From Rheinheimera pacifica (lineage in GTDB: Bacteria; Pseudomonadota; Gammaproteobacteria; Enterobacterales; Alteromonadaceae): a stretch of 64,000 bases of DNA. The stretch spans positions 19,837 to 83,836 of the forward strand of contig NZ_FNXF01000012.1 of the NCBI RefSeq assembly GCF_900108485.1, given 5' to 3'. The number at the start of each line of letters is the position of its first letter. Position 1 is the stretch's first letter. This document shows positions 28,371-37,149 of the stretch, in pieces. A program made the translations under genes and the position numbers. The notes beneath the pieces are model-generated. The model had not been told where the DNA came from and did not search any database. It saw only the letters and a program-made list of their open reading frames with translations.

Positions 28371-29387
28371 ATGAGCCATATTTTACTGACCGGCGGTGCC
28401 GGCTATATTGGCAGCCATACCGCACTGGAACTGCTGAACGCGGGCTATAAGGTGCTGAGCTTTGACAACTTCAGTAATAGCTCAGATGCCGCTTTACAAC
28501 GGGTAGAGCAGCTAAGTGGTAAAAGCATTATCAGTATTACCGGTGATATACGTGACGAACAGGCTCTGCGCCAGTTGTTTACCGACTACAGCATTAGCGC
28601 TGTAATACACTTTGCCGGGCTAAAAGCCGTGGGTGAGTCCACCCAAATACCGCTGCATTACTACGACAACAATGTTGCCGGCACAGTAACACTGTGTCGG
28701 GTAATGCGGGAATTTGGTGTAAAAAAACTGGTATTTAGCTCATCGGCTACGGTATATGGCGATGCCAAACAGGTGCCAATTCCGGAAACCGCGCCGCGTT
28801 CTGCCACTAACCCTTATGGCCAGAGCAAGCTGATGATAGAGCATATTCTGGAAGATTTAGTGCGTGCCGAGCCCGACTGGGGTATTACCCTGCTGCGTTA
28901 CTTCAACCCGGTCGGGGCGCACGATAGCGGCCGCATCGGTGAAGATCCTAATGGCATACCCAACAACCTGATGCCGTTTATCTCACAGGTCGCCGTTGGT
29001 AAGCGCGACAAGCTCAGTGTGTTTGGTAACGACTATGCCACCCATGACGGCACCGGTGTGCGTGATTATATTCATGTCGTCGATTTAGCCCGCGGACATG
29101 TAAAAGCACTGCAATACCTTGAAAAAAATCAGGGGATTGAAGCCATTAATCTGGGCACCGGCACAGGCTACAGCGTACTGGACATGGTTAAGGCATTTAG
29201 CCAGGTAAACGATATTGCCGTGCCTTACCAAATAGCGCCGCGCCGCCCCGGAGATATAGCGATATGTTTTGCAGAACCCACCAAAGCAAAAATGCTGCTG
29301 GGCTGGCAGGCAGAAAAAACTTTAGATGACATGGTCGGTGACAGCTGGCGCTGGCAGTCGGCTAACCCCAATGGCTATAAAGGCTAG
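28371..29387 (+). CDS. galE: UDP-glucose 4-epimerase
   Basis: A 338-residue extended short-chain dehydrogenase interconverting UDP-glucose and UDP-galactose. NAD-binding [15 protein letters not shown] is at the N-terminus, the catalytic Ser-Tyr-Lys set lies in [10 protein letters not shown] and NPYGQSKLM, and the C-terminal sugar-binding region includes [13 protein letters not shown]. The ribosome site is CAGGAG. Its stop codon overlaps the stop of a LuxR-type relic on the opposite strand. Confidence 0.96.
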   Translation: MSHILLTGGAGYIGSHTALELLNAGYKVLSFDNFSNSSDAALQRVEQLSGKSIISITGDIRDEQALRQLFTDYSISAVIHFAGLKAVGESTQIPLHYYDNNVAGTVTLCRVMREFGVKKLVFSSSATVYGDAKQVPIPETAPRSATNPYGQSKLMIEHILEDLVRAEPDWGITLLRYFNPVGAHDSGRIGEDPNGIPNNLMPFISQVAVGKRDKLSVFGNDYATHDGTGVRDYIHVVDLARGHVKALQYLEKNQGIEAINLGTGTGYSVLDMVKAFSQVNDIAVPYQIAPRRPGDIAICFAEPTKAKMLLGWQAEKTLDDMVGDSWRWQSANPNGYKG

Positions 29388-29479
29388 CTGATTAGCCCAA
29401 GCTCCAGTGCCAGCAATACTGCCCGGGTGCGGTCACGCACCCCCAGCGCAGTGAGCATGCCGCTGCTATATGTAAGGCT
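29384..29479 (-). pseudogene. Relic of a LuxR-type (NarL/DesR-like) response regulator C-terminus
   Basis: Minus-strand translation between an in-frame TAA (29480-29482) and TAG (29384-29386) reads SLTYSSGMLTALGVRDRTRA followed by [11 protein letters not shown]. This is the recognition-helix end of a LuxR-type HTH: compare the family pattern VRNYxSxxLxKLGVRDRTQAAxLALExGLI. Only about 30 codons remain, with no start, receiver domain or first HTH helices. The rest has been deleted, with galE and the SDR gene on either side. The reading rests on pattern recognition; no search was run. Confidence 0.7.
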
Positions 29480-29540
29480 TTACAACCGCATTAAAGCTGG
29501 CTTAATGTCCTGCATAGCCCAACACAGGACAGCGCACAAC

Positions 29541-30350
29541 ATGACGCTACAAAACGCCGCAGTACAAAATAAAGTGATCTGGATAACCGGCGCCTCCGGT
29601 GGTATTGGCGAGGCGCTGGCACGTGAGCTGGCAGCAGACGGCGCCAGACTTATTCTTAGTGCCCGCCGAACAGCAGAGCTGGAACAGGTGCGCGCCAGTT
29701 TGGCTAATAGTGCTGAGCATTTATTGTTGCCGCTGGATATCACCGATACTGTGGCCGTCAGCGCCGCGATTAATCAGATTAAACAGCAAATCGGCGGCCT
29801 GGACTGGCTGATTAATAACGCCGGTATTAGTCAGCGGGCACTAATCACAGACACCACTAGTGATACTGATCGTAAATTATTTGAAGTGGACTATTTCGCC
29901 CAGATTAACTTAACCCGTCAGGCACTACCGCTGCTACTTGCCGATGGTGGCGGCAAAGTAGTGTTTATTTCTTCTGTCGCAGGCTTAGTTGGTACCCAGT
30001 ATCGCGGCAGTTATTCTGCCGCCAAAGCGGCACTGCATTTATGGGCTAATAGCCTGCGCGCCGAAATGTTCGAACAAGGCTTAAGTGTGGCCACTATCTT
30101 CCCAGGTTTTGTTAAAACCGACGTATCGCGCAATGCCCTAACCGGCGATGGCAGTGCTCTTGGCCAGATGGATGACGCCCAGGCCAATGCCATGAGCGCC
30201 GAAGCCTTTGCCGAACAAGCGGTAAAAGCGCTGCTAAAAGGTAAAAATTATATTGTGATAGGCGGCCTAAAAGAGCGCTTAGCCGCACTGATGTCACGCC
30301 TATCACCGGAGCTGCTGTATAAAATGGTGCGAAAAAGTAAGGTGCGTTAA
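29541..30350 (+). CDS. Short-chain dehydrogenase/reductase
   Basis: A 269-residue classical SDR. Start at 29541 (MTLQNAAVQNKVIWITGASG); the longer frame from 29427 runs through the LuxR relic and is not coding. The cofactor loop is TGASGGIGE, then NNAG in the beta-4 region. Catalytic residues are Ser in FISSVAG and Tyr/Lys in YSAAKAALH. The C-terminus (SPELLYKMVRKSKVR) fits the DHRS7-like branch, which can be membrane-associated. Substrate unknown. The AGGAC ribosome site is weakly spaced. Confidence 0.88.
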   Translation: MTLQNAAVQNKVIWITGASGGIGEALARELAADGARLILSARRTAELEQVRASLANSAEHLLLPLDITDTVAVSAAINQIKQQIGGLDWLINNAGISQRALITDTTSDTDRKLFEVDYFAQINLTRQALPLLLADGGGKVVFISSVAGLVGTQYRGSYSAAKAALHLWANSLRAEMFEQGLSVATIFPGFVKTDVSRNALTGDGSALGQMDDAQANAMSAEAFAEQAVKALLKGKNYIVIGGLKERLAALMSRLSPELLYKMVRKSKVR

Positions 30351-30425
30351 CTGAAACCGGGGCCGCAGCAGCGGCGCGGCAATGCCAGCAATAACCAGCA
30401 AGGTTAGTAAATCGAGATCAAACAC
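30303..30425 (-). CDS. Possible 40-residue membrane peptide (or gene relic)
   Basis: A short minus-strand frame from GTG 30425 to TGA 30303. It reads VFDLDLLTLLVIAGIAAPLL, then RPRFQLTHLTFSHHFIQQLR: an acidic cap, a hydrophobic helix and a basic end, like a small single-pass membrane protein. AAGG lies seven bases before the GTG. Its 3' end overlaps the SDR gene antisense by 48 bases, so part of the frame is constrained by the other strand. It could equally be the remaining 5' end of a decayed gene linked to the nearby LuxR relic. Confidence 0.3.
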   Translation of the reverse strand: MFDLDLLTLLVIAGIAAPLLRPRFQLTHLTFSHHFIQQLR

Positions 30426-30600
30426 TATTAAACCTTATTTTATAGAGCCTTACCAATTGCAAACAGCGTAAAACTTAATCCGTCGGCTCAATCATCTTTT
30501 TCTTAACAATCAACAACAGCCAAAAAAATTAACACCAAATTAATTTACAATTATCAACAAAAGCCATAAAATGCGCCGATTTACTACAAAAGGAATTGAT

Positions 30601-31587
30601 ATGGCTCTTGCAGCATTACGGTTCGCTGGCAACTACCAAGAACAGAAAGTTAAACAGCTTTTCCCCGATACTAAGTTAGAAAAAATGTACGCGCAGTTAG
30701 ATAGCGATCCCGAATTCTATGGCGCCGGTGTAACGTTTATCGGTTATAACTCTGAGATGTCAAACTACGTGATTACCGGCATTGAGCGTGAATCACTGTT
30801 TTTTGCCAGAGTACTGCGCAATAGTTGTAGGGCCGATGGCAAAACCATTTATATTCGGGAAATAAAACTACCTAAGCACCAATCGGCTGAAAAAGCGCTA
30901 CAGACTGCAAAATCAAGCATTGGCTCTGAATTAAAAGGTGCTGGCATTAGCTGCGCCGGAGCCGCAATCGGCTGGGTTTTACTTGTTGTTGAGGCAGGTG
31001 GTGGCACAGTGACGGTAGGTGCCGCTTGGGCAGCAATGCCATTAACACTAACGGCTACTGCTGCCGCAACCTTTCAATGTGGTACCGGAATCGGCCGCTC
31101 TTATAATGCGATCTCCGGTAATGCCCACTATAACGACTATCTGGATGAATCGCCGTTATTTAATGCATTGATTATTGCAACCGATTTTGTGCAATTAGCT
31201 GATGTCACCAAAACATTAGGTAACCAGGCCATATTGGCGACTGCTTTGCGCAAAAAAGGTATCGGCAAGGCTGGAATACTTAAGATGTATAAAAGTCTGT
31301 CCAGAGCTGATCGTAAACGTTTAGCGGAAGAAATTCTCAAATTAGAGCATGCGGAACTACGTAAATCCCAAAAAGCTCTAAAGGCAGTTATGTTGCACGG
31401 TAAATTGTTGGATGACGGCACTAAAGCAACTAAAGTTTTTTCGCAAAAGCAGGTGCAGGCTCTGCTTGGAACTAAGTTTCTGGAGCTGGTTGGTGCCAGC
31501 GTTACCACTTACGGCAGTGGCACCAGTCTCGCAGGGAAAGCCGAGAGTGCCCGTAGCTTTGTTATCGGTTACAGCGTTAATGAATAG
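30601..31587 (+). CDS. Unknown protein with Gly/Ala-rich hydrophobic core (cassette gene 1)
   Basis: A 328-residue protein. Start 30601 has AGGA six bases upstream; the frame from 30571 is longer but unsupported. Layout: a soluble N-terminal domain (1-110), a Gly/Ala-rich hydrophobic stretch (112-160, for example SCAGAAIGWVLLVVEAGGGT) like a hairpin of two membrane segments, then a helical C-terminal part with a basic motif SRADRKRLAEEI at 234-245. The hydrophobic block followed by that motif recalls, from memory only, a widespread family often mislabelled NAD synthetase and seen near secretion-associated genes. No NAD synthetase motif is visible. First of three tightly packed genes. Confidence 0.7.
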   Translation: MALAALRFAGNYQEQKVKQLFPDTKLEKMYAQLDSDPEFYGAGVTFIGYNSEMSNYVITGIERESLFFARVLRNSCRADGKTIYIREIKLPKHQSAEKALQTAKSSIGSELKGAGISCAGAAIGWVLLVVEAGGGTVTVGAAWAAMPLTLTATAAATFQCGTGIGRSYNAISGNAHYNDYLDESPLFNALIIATDFVQLADVTKTLGNQAILATALRKKGIGKAGILKMYKSLSRADRKRLAEEILKLEHAELRKSQKALKAVMLHGKLLDDGTKATKVFSQKQVQALLGTKFLELVGASVTTYGSGTSLAGKAESARSFVIGYSVNE

Positions 31588-31594
31588 GAAGAAT

Positions 31595-32416
31595 ATGTCT
31601 TTGCTGAAAAACCTATTAGCAGTATTCACTGTGCCAGTGTTGATTATTTCATGTGATAAAAACATCCCTTATACCACTGAATTCTTCTCAGATAAGCTCA
31701 GCGATGACAGTGAAGGGCCGCAGTTAAGCATTATTCCTGTAGGGAAAGGTGTTGCTGGTGAAGAATATACTACTTCAATCGGTTATCTTGGCCCGCAGCG
31801 CAGCATAAAAAATAACACGGCTTTTGCCATAACCCGCGCTGAAGTTACTTTTGCTCAATACGATAAGTTTGCTAACGCCACTAATCGAACTCTACCGGAC
31901 GATAGAGGATGGGGCCGGGGTGATATGCCAGTGATTAATGTCAGTTGGATGGACGCTACGGCCTACGCCAAATGGTTAACGGAACAAACTAACCAGTATT
32001 ACCGCTTACCGTCGGAAACCGAGTGGGAATATGCTGCCAGAGCTGGTACAAAAACAGTGTATTGGTGGGGCGAAGAGTACGTTCAGAGCAAAGAACACTG
32101 TGACCGTGATATTGGCGATTGTACAGCCGGCACCGAAGCAGCACAGCCATGGATATCCGGCCGTTATAACGCAAACCCTTATGGTCTGTATGACGTGTCA
32201 TCTAACGTGGCAGAGTGGGTACTGGATTGTGATGATGAAAAAACCCGGTCAAATGACACAACGCCGGTAAAAACCGGTGATTGTGAATACCGCATTGTCA
32301 AAGGGGGGAGCTACTCCAGCCGGGCCCACAATACGCGACTATCTGCCCGGCACGGATTCTCTGTTGATGATAAATCCCCCTCTCTTGGCTTCAGGTTGGT
32401 AAGGGAGATCCACTGA
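31595..32416 (+). CDS. SUMF1/FGE-like lipoprotein (cassette gene 2)
   Basis: A 273-residue protein. AGGAAG precedes the ATG at 31595, seven bases after the stop of gene 1. The lipobox VLIISC puts the lipidated Cys at residue 20. The rest is a formylglycine-generating-enzyme/SUMF1-like C-type-lectin fold: ITRAEVTFAQYDKF, PVINVSWMDATAYAKWL, YRLPSETEWEYAARAG, NPYGLYDVSSNVAEWVLDC, VKGGSYSSRAHNTRLSARHG and LGFRLVRE. The active-site cysteine pair of true FGE is not where expected, so a structural or binding role is more likely. One-base overlap with gene 3 (TGATG). Confidence 0.85.
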   Translation: MSLLKNLLAVFTVPVLIISCDKNIPYTTEFFSDKLSDDSEGPQLSIIPVGKGVAGEEYTTSIGYLGPQRSIKNNTAFAITRAEVTFAQYDKFANATNRTLPDDRGWGRGDMPVINVSWMDATAYAKWLTEQTNQYYRLPSETEWEYAARAGTKTVYWWGEEYVQSKEHCDRDIGDCTAGTEAAQPWISGRYNANPYGLYDVSSNVAEWVLDCDDEKTRSNDTTPVKTGDCEYRIVKGGSYSSRAHNTRLSARHGFSVDDKSPSLGFRLVREIH

Positions 32417-32712
32417 TGAAAATACTAGAATGCCCTGCCTGCAAACAGAAGGTGAATTTAAAGCTGGCTGCAGCAACAAAGAAAGTGAACGGTATTTTTA
32501 TGTTGCAATGCGCTAACTGCCAACAGTGGAGCCATGAAAACCAGAAGGCAGCAGTGGTCAAAAACCTTGGCTTATTGATGCTGCTAGGCGGCTCAGTGAT
32601 GGGGTATTTTCAGCTTGGCGGGATTATCACAGGCCCGATGCTTGCTTTTATCGGAGGTTTAATTGCCCTGGCAACCCAGCTTGCTATTCCAAGAACACTG
32701 CACACTCCCTAG
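32416..32712 (+). CDS. Zinc-ribbon membrane protein (cassette gene 3)
   Basis: A 98-residue protein with two CxxC knuckles (C6/C9 and C32/C35) forming a small zinc ribbon. Two hydrophobic segments follow (about 48-70 and 71-92), which would hold it in the inner membrane with the ribbon facing the cytoplasm. It starts on the last base of the gene 2 stop codon, so translation is coupled. I recognise no family. The cassette ends in a strong terminator at 32733-32763. Confidence 0.75.
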   Translation: MKILECPACKQKVNLKLAAATKKVNGIFMLQCANCQQWSHENQKAAVVKNLGLLMLLGGSVMGYFQLGGIITGPMLAFIGGLIALATQLAIPRTLHTP

Positions 32713-32732
32713 ATACCAGAATATGCATTAAA

Positions 32733-32763
32733 ACAACAAAGGCGCTTTACGCGCCTTTGTTGT
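32733..32763. terminator. Bidirectional terminator between cassette and rluB
   Basis: ACAACAAAGGCGC-TTTAC-GCGCCTTTGTTGT, a 13-base perfect stem with A/T-rich outer parts. It serves the plus-strand cassette and the minus-strand rluB-scp operon. Confidence 0.9.
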
Positions 32764-32770
32764 GTCTCAG

Positions 32771-33781
32771 TTAACCTCTGCCTTCGCGGCTGGGCTTTTT
32801 ACCGTTGGGCTGACGTTGTGGTTTGCCTTTCGGTGCTGCCGGGCCTCTGCGCCCTGCCGGCTTGGCGCCATCCGGCTTAGCAGGCCTTGCCTCGCTTGGT
32901 TTGCGTTCTTTGGGAGTGCGTTCCGGTGTTTTAGCGGCGATATCGTGTTTACGCACAGCGCGCTTCATGCTGGCCATACGGCGACGGCGCTCGTCGCGGT
33001 CTTCCGGTTTAACCAGGGTTGCAACTTCCGGCGCTAAGCTGACCAACTTACGCAGGTAGTTAACATCTTCCAGCGGGTATTCGGCATAGCCGCCAGCCGG
33101 CAGGTGTTTGGGCAGCAGTAAATCACCATAGCGCACGCGAATAAGCCGGCTGACTACCGCGCCCTGTGATTCCCACATGCGGCGCACTTCGCGATTGCGG
33201 CCTTCTGTTAACACTACATGAAACCAGCGGTTAATACCTTCGCCCGGCAGGGCTTTGATTTTTTTGAAGTTAGCTTTGCCGTCTTCCAGCTCAACGCCGG
33301 TGCGCAAACGCTGGATCATCGCATCGTTCACATCACCAAATACCCGTACCGCGTATTCACGTTCTACTTCAAACTTGGGGTGCATCAGGCGGTTGGCCAG
33401 CTCACCGTCAGTGGTAAACAACAATAAGCCTGAGGTATTAATATCAAGGCGGCCAATTGCTATCCAGCGCGCACCTTTTATATTTGGCAGGCGCGAGAAT
33501 ACCGTGGGCCGGCCTTCCGGATCGGTACGCGAACAAATTTCACCTTCCGGTTTGTGATACGCCAGCACGCGGCAAATTTGCTCGGCTTCACTGGCAATTT
33601 GTACCGGGTGGCCATCTACCCGCACTTGTTGTGTTGGGCTGATGCGATCACCTAACGTTGCTGGCTTGCCATCTACTGTTACGCGGCCACCGCTTATCCA
33701 CTCTTCCATTTCACGGCGCGAACCTACGCCGGCGCGGGCCAATACTTTCTGTAGCTTTTCACTTGCGGCTTTTTCACTCAT
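32771..33781 (-). CDS. rluB: 23S rRNA pseudouridine(2605) synthase RluB
   Basis: A 336-residue RsuA-family enzyme. An S4 RNA-binding domain (8-60: [21 protein letters not shown]) is followed by the synthase domain with catalytic Asp in [17 protein letters not shown] and the motif [12 protein letters not shown]. The last 70 residues are a Lys/Arg/Pro-rich disordered tail, as in other RluB proteins. It overlaps scpB by one base, and scpA-scpB-rluB is a conserved arrangement. Confidence 0.94.
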   Translation of the reverse strand: MSEKAASEKLQKVLARAGVGSRREMEEWISGGRVTVDGKPATLGDRISPTQQVRVDGHPVQIASEAEQICRVLAYHKPEGEICSRTDPEGRPTVFSRLPNIKGARWIAIGRLDINTSGLLLFTTDGELANRLMHPKFEVEREYAVRVFGDVNDAMIQRLRTGVELEDGKANFKKIKALPGEGINRWFHVVLTEGRNREVRRMWESQGAVVSRLIRVRYGDLLLPKHLPAGGYAEYPLEDVNYLRKLVSLAPEVATLVKPEDRDERRRRMASMKRAVRKHDIAAKTPERTPKERKPSEARPAKPDGAKPAGRRGPAAPKGKPQRQPNGKKPSREGRG

Positions 33782-34365
33782 TAGTGCAATTCTCCTGTCG
33801 TCACGACGGTGTCAGCCAGATCCAGGCTAATGGCCTGAAATTCCGGCAAAGGGGGTAATTGGTTTAAATGTTTTAAACCAAAGTAATCTAAAAACTCTTT
33901 TGTAGTGGCGTATAAACCCGGCCGGCCCGGTACTTCTTTATGGCCGACCACCTTAACCCAGTTACGATCGAGCAAGGTCCGCATAATCTGGCTGCTTACC
34001 GACACGCCGCGAATATCTTCAATCTCACCACGGGTAATGGGTTGACGGTAGGCTATCAGCGCCAGGGTTTCCAGCACTGCACGCGAATAACGCGGCGAGC
34101 GCTCTGGCCACAGTCTGGCTAAATAGTCACTCAGCTCCGGTTTGGTAATAAAGCGATAGCCTGATGCCGTTTCACTTAAGCTAATACCGCGCCCGGCATA
34201 ATCCTGCACCAACCGCGCTAAGGTATCAGCTAAACGCTTTTTGCTGACATTAAAGCCATCGAGCACCGTGCTTTGCAAATCATCGCTGTTAAGTGGCTTG
34301 TCGGCAGCAAAAATAGCCGCCTCTACCAACTGCATTAACTGCACGTCATTAATTTTGCCGGCCAT
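33781..34365 (-). CDS. scpB: Segregation and condensation protein B
   Basis: A 194-residue winged-helix kleisin-interacting subunit of the SMC-ScpAB type condensin. Motifs include [55 protein letters not shown], and [36 protein letters not shown]. Overlaps scpA and rluB by one base each. Confidence 0.95.
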   Translation of the reverse strand: MAGKINDVQLMQLVEAAIFAADKPLNSDDLQSTVLDGFNVSKKRLADTLARLVQDYAGRGISLSETASGYRFITKPELSDYLARLWPERSPRYSRAVLETLALIAYRQPITRGEIEDIRGVSVSSQIMRTLLDRNWVKVVGHKEVPGRPGLYATTKEFLDYFGLKHLNQLPPLPEFQAISLDLADTVVTTGELH

Positions 34366-35207
34366 TATGCCTCACCTGCTTTAAGTTTGACATGAATTTG
34401 GCCGTAGGCTTCCACCTGAATAATTTCTACCAGCTTTTCTTTGGTTAGCTCCAGCATGGCTAAAAAGGTGACCACTACCCCTTCGCGGCCTTCTGTTACA
34501 TCAAAACAGCTGGAAAACGCCAGATAACCATTATGTTGGCTAAGCAAATCCAGAATGCGGCTCATCCTTTCACGGGTAGATAAATGCTCGCGCTTAATAT
34601 GATGATGCTGAAAGTCTTTCGCCCGTTTTACAATGTCTTTAAGCGCTAATGTCAGCTCGGCTAAATCGACATCCGGTAAAATCAGTAGTGGCGCAAAGTT
34701 ATCTGCCAACACCGCATTGGCAGTAAAATGATCACGTTCATCGCGCGGCAGGCTGTCCAGCTCTGTCGCGGCCTGTTTAAATACTTCATATTCCTGCAGG
34801 CGGCGGATTAGCTCTGCCCGCGGATCGGCCTCTTCGTCTTCGATCTGGCTATGTCTTGGCAGCAACAGGCGGGATTTAATCTCGGCCAGCATCGCCGCCA
34901 TGACTAAATATTCTGCCGCCAGCTCAAAATTCATTCCCTGCATCAGGTCTATGTATTCCATATACTGCAGAGTAATTTCATTGACCGGTAAATCGACAAT
35001 ATCAAATTTGTGCTTACGAATTAAATACAGCAGAAAATCCAGCGGGCCTTCAAAGGCATCAAGCAAAATTTCCAGCGCATCCGGCGGAATATATAAGTCT
35101 TCCGGCCGTTCAAGCACCGCTTCGCCGCGAACAAAAGCCAGCGGCAGCGGCTGTTGAATGGTTAAGCTATCTGGTAAGAGTTCTGTCAAACTGGCATGCT
35201 CTGGCAA
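34365..35207 (-). CDS. scpA: Segregation and condensation protein A
   Basis: A 280-residue kleisin. The conserved N-terminal domain (FEGPLDFLLYLIRKHKFDIVDLPVNEIT) and the C-terminal winged-helix region with FLAMLELTKEKLVEI are clear. The only reasonable start is a TTG at 35207, five bases after the yciO-like stop and without a visible Shine-Dalgarno, implying reinitiation after the upstream gene. No in-frame ATG occurs before residue 80, well inside the domain. Confidence 0.92.
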   Translation of the reverse strand: MPEHASLTELLPDSLTIQQPLPLAFVRGEAVLERPEDLYIPPDALEILLDAFEGPLDFLLYLIRKHKFDIVDLPVNEITLQYMEYIDLMQGMNFELAAEYLVMAAMLAEIKSRLLLPRHSQIEDEEADPRAELIRRLQEYEVFKQAATELDSLPRDERDHFTANAVLADNFAPLLILPDVDLAELTLALKDIVKRAKDFQHHHIKREHLSTRERMSRILDLLSQHNGYLAFSSCFDVTEGREGVVVTFLAMLELTKEKLVEIIQVEAYGQIHVKLKAGEA

Positions 35208-35212
35208 CAGCG

Positions 35213-35833
35213 TTAGCGAAATGGCGTTGGATCGCCACGGCCTTCACGCAGTAGCACGGGCTCATCATCCGACAGATCAATAACCGTTGTCGGTGCTTCA
35301 CCAATTACACCACCGTGCAAAATTAAATCAACTTGCTTTTCCAGCCTGGCGCGCATTTCCTCTGGATCGCTTTCAGCAAATTCTTCACCGGGTAGTATCA
35401 AACTGGTGCTCAGTAAGGGTTCGCCTAATTCTTCCAGCAGTGCCTGGGCAATTTTATTTTCTGGAATGCGTAAACCTATGGTCTTCTTTTTTTCGTTCAG
35501 CAAACGTTTCGGCACTTCTTTGGTACCGCGCAAAATAAAGGTATAAGCGCCGGGCGTATTGTTTTTAATTAGGCGAAAGGCGCTGTTTTCTACTTTGGCA
35601 TACACTGATAACTCGGATAAATCGCGGCATAACAGCGTAAAGTTATGATCAACGTTTACCTGCCGGATTTGTAAAATACGCTCCATAGCGTTTTTATCAC
35701 CTACGTGACACCCAAGCGCATAGCCACTGTCGGTGGGATAAATCACTACACCGCCCTGACGAATAATTTGCACAGCTTGTTTTAACAAGCGAAGCTGCGG
35801 GGTTTCAGGGTGAATATGAAAAAATTGACTCAT
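35213..35833 (-). CDS. yciO: YrdC/Sua5-family protein (YciO-like)
   Basis: A 206-residue member of the YrdC/YciO fold, related to L-threonylcarbamoyladenylate synthases that make the t6A intermediate. Visible elements: IRQGGVVIYPTDSGYALGCHVGDKNAMERI, RQVNVDHNFTLLCRDLSELS, FILRGTKEVP and TIGLRIPEN. The KxR-type pocket of true TsaC is partly altered (PTDSGYALG in place of PTDTVYGLG), as in YciO. It lies between rnm and scpA, the usual trp-adjacent order in gammaproteobacteria. Confidence 0.9.
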   Translation of the reverse strand: MSQFFHIHPETPQLRLLKQAVQIIRQGGVVIYPTDSGYALGCHVGDKNAMERILQIRQVNVDHNFTLLCRDLSELSVYAKVENSAFRLIKNNTPGAYTFILRGTKEVPKRLLNEKKKTIGLRIPENKIAQALLEELGEPLLSTSLILPGEEFAESDPEEMRARLEKQVDLILHGGVIGEAPTTVIDLSDDEPVLLREGRGDPTPFR

Positions 35834-35862
35834 TGTTATTCTTCTTACAGTAAATTATTACG

Positions 35863-36720
35863 TTAGCCCGGCTGCACAGTTGCGACTGTCAGTGGCCAGT
35901 TAGCCCAAACCGGAATGACATCGTCGGTTAAATATAGATTTTTTCCAATGTCATTCCAAGTTGTTACCTGATGAAAATCCGAGCCGACCGACGCCGTTAA
36001 ACCATGTAACTGGCACAGGGCCCATAGTTCACGTTTTTGTACCGGCGTTTGCTGCGGCGAGATCACCTCTATCGCATCACCTCCGGCAGCAGCGAACTGC
36101 TCTGCCAGCCGTTTTACCCACTTGGTTGTCAGTTTATATTTCAGCGGGTGCGCCAGCACGGCCACACCGCCGGCATCGTGGATCCATTGGATGGCATCAG
36201 CCATCTCAACCCAGTTATTCGGCACATAACCAATTTTGCCGCGGCTTAAATACTTTTTAAATACGCCATCCATCGAGCTGGCTTTGCCAATACTCACCAG
36301 ATGGCGGGCAAAGTGGGTACGGGTTAACGCCGCACCATTAGCCAGCTCAAGCACGGCTGGCAGCACATCAGGAATTTGGCTTTTTTCCAGCCGGCGCGCC
36401 ATTTCCTCAGCACGTACCAACCGGGCTTGTTGCTGGCTGGCTAAACGCTGCAAAAACACCGGGCACTGCGGGTTAATATTCAAGCCAACGATATGAATTT
36501 CCAGTTGCTGCCAGGCGGTAGAAATTTCCACACCATTAATCAGTTGCAACGCTAATTGCTGTTCTGTTATGGCTTGCTGTGCCGCGGCTAAACCGGCTAC
36601 CGTGTCATGATCGGTAATGGCCAGTACATCCACGCCCTTCTCTGCAGCGCGCGCCACCAAATCAGCAGGCGACAACACGCCGTCAGAGCACAGGGTATGG
36701 CTGTGTAAATCAATTTTCAT
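35863..36720 (-). CDS. rnm: PHP-domain RNase AM (TrpH/YciV)
   Basis: A 285-residue PHP-family phosphoesterase/5'-3' exoribonuclease. Metal motifs: IDLHSHTLCSDG, AITDHDTVAGL, GVEIST and a C-terminal VGSDFHQ. The ribosome site GAGGT fits the ATG at 36720 rather than the GTG two codons earlier. Head-to-head upstream of the trp operon, as trpH is in E. coli. The E. coli enzyme trims rRNA and small-RNA 5' ends. Confidence 0.93.
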   Translation of the reverse strand: MKIDLHSHTLCSDGVLSPADLVARAAEKGVDVLAITDHDTVAGLAAAQQAITEQQLALQLINGVEISTAWQQLEIHIVGLNINPQCPVFLQRLASQQQARLVRAEEMARRLEKSQIPDVLPAVLELANGAALTRTHFARHLVSIGKASSMDGVFKKYLSRGKIGYVPNNWVEMADAIQWIHDAGGVAVLAHPLKYKLTTKWVKRLAEQFAAAGGDAIEVISPQQTPVQKRELWALCQLHGLTASVGSDFHQVTTWNDIGKNLYLTDDVIPVWANWPLTVATVQPG

Positions 36721-36839
36721 CGGCACCTCAAAATAAGCTGGCTATTGTCGCACAGCAGCGATATATCACAAAATAAACTGAACTTAGTTTGCCGGCTTAG
36801 CGTAAGTGGTAGCGCCTTGTCAAATAAACGGAAAATATT

Positions 36840-37022
36840 ATGTTCGGTTGGTTAAAGTCAGACCCGGTAAAAAAATTGCGTAAAGCCTATGATCAAAAAT
36901 TGGAGCAGGCAATGCACGCCCAGCGCAACGGCGATATGCGCTTGTATGCTGATTTAACTGCTGAAAGCGAAGAAATTTGGCAACAAATTGAACAACTGGA
37001 AAAACCTGCTGCTCACAGTTAA
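36840..37022 (+). CDS. DUF6435 family small protein
   Basis: A 60-residue cytosolic peptide: MFGWLKSDPVKKLRKAYDQK, then LEQAMHAQRNGDMRLYADLT and a Glu-rich helical end. The N-terminal FGWLKSDPxKKL pattern is characteristic of DUF6435 proteins as I know them. Function unknown. It sits alone between rnm and the trp leader. Confidence 0.85.
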   Translation: MFGWLKSDPVKKLRKAYDQKLEQAMHAQRNGDMRLYADLTAESEEIWQQIEQLEKPAAHS

Positions 37023-37087
37023 ACGCAAAAATCGCGGCCGTCCGGCCACTTATACGCTTTTATTTCTGGGTTATAACAAATAAGCAC

Positions 37088-37117
37088 TTGACGCCTGCTA
37101 CCGTTTTGCGGTTTTAT
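37088..37117 (+). promoter_or_regulatory. Probable trp operon promoter
   Basis: A -35-like TTGACG (37088-37093) and a -10-like TTTTAT (37112-37117) are 18 bases apart and about 33 bases before trpL. I see no palindrome resembling the enterobacterial TrpR operator over the -10 region, so attenuation may be the main control. Confidence 0.5.
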
Positions 37118-37149
37118 GTGTGTCATAACAAACGAGGTTACTAAAGCTA

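Noticed and set aside
29427..29540. N-terminal extension of the SDR gene.
   Set aside because: The extension reads through the LuxR relic on the opposite strand and matches no SDR N-terminus; the ATG at 29541 precedes the cofactor motif at the normal distance.
31595..32416. Variable protein of a diversity-generating retroelement, suggested by the SUMF1/C-type-lectin fold.
   Set aside because: No reverse transcriptase and no template repeat copy of the C-terminal coding region is visible in the window.
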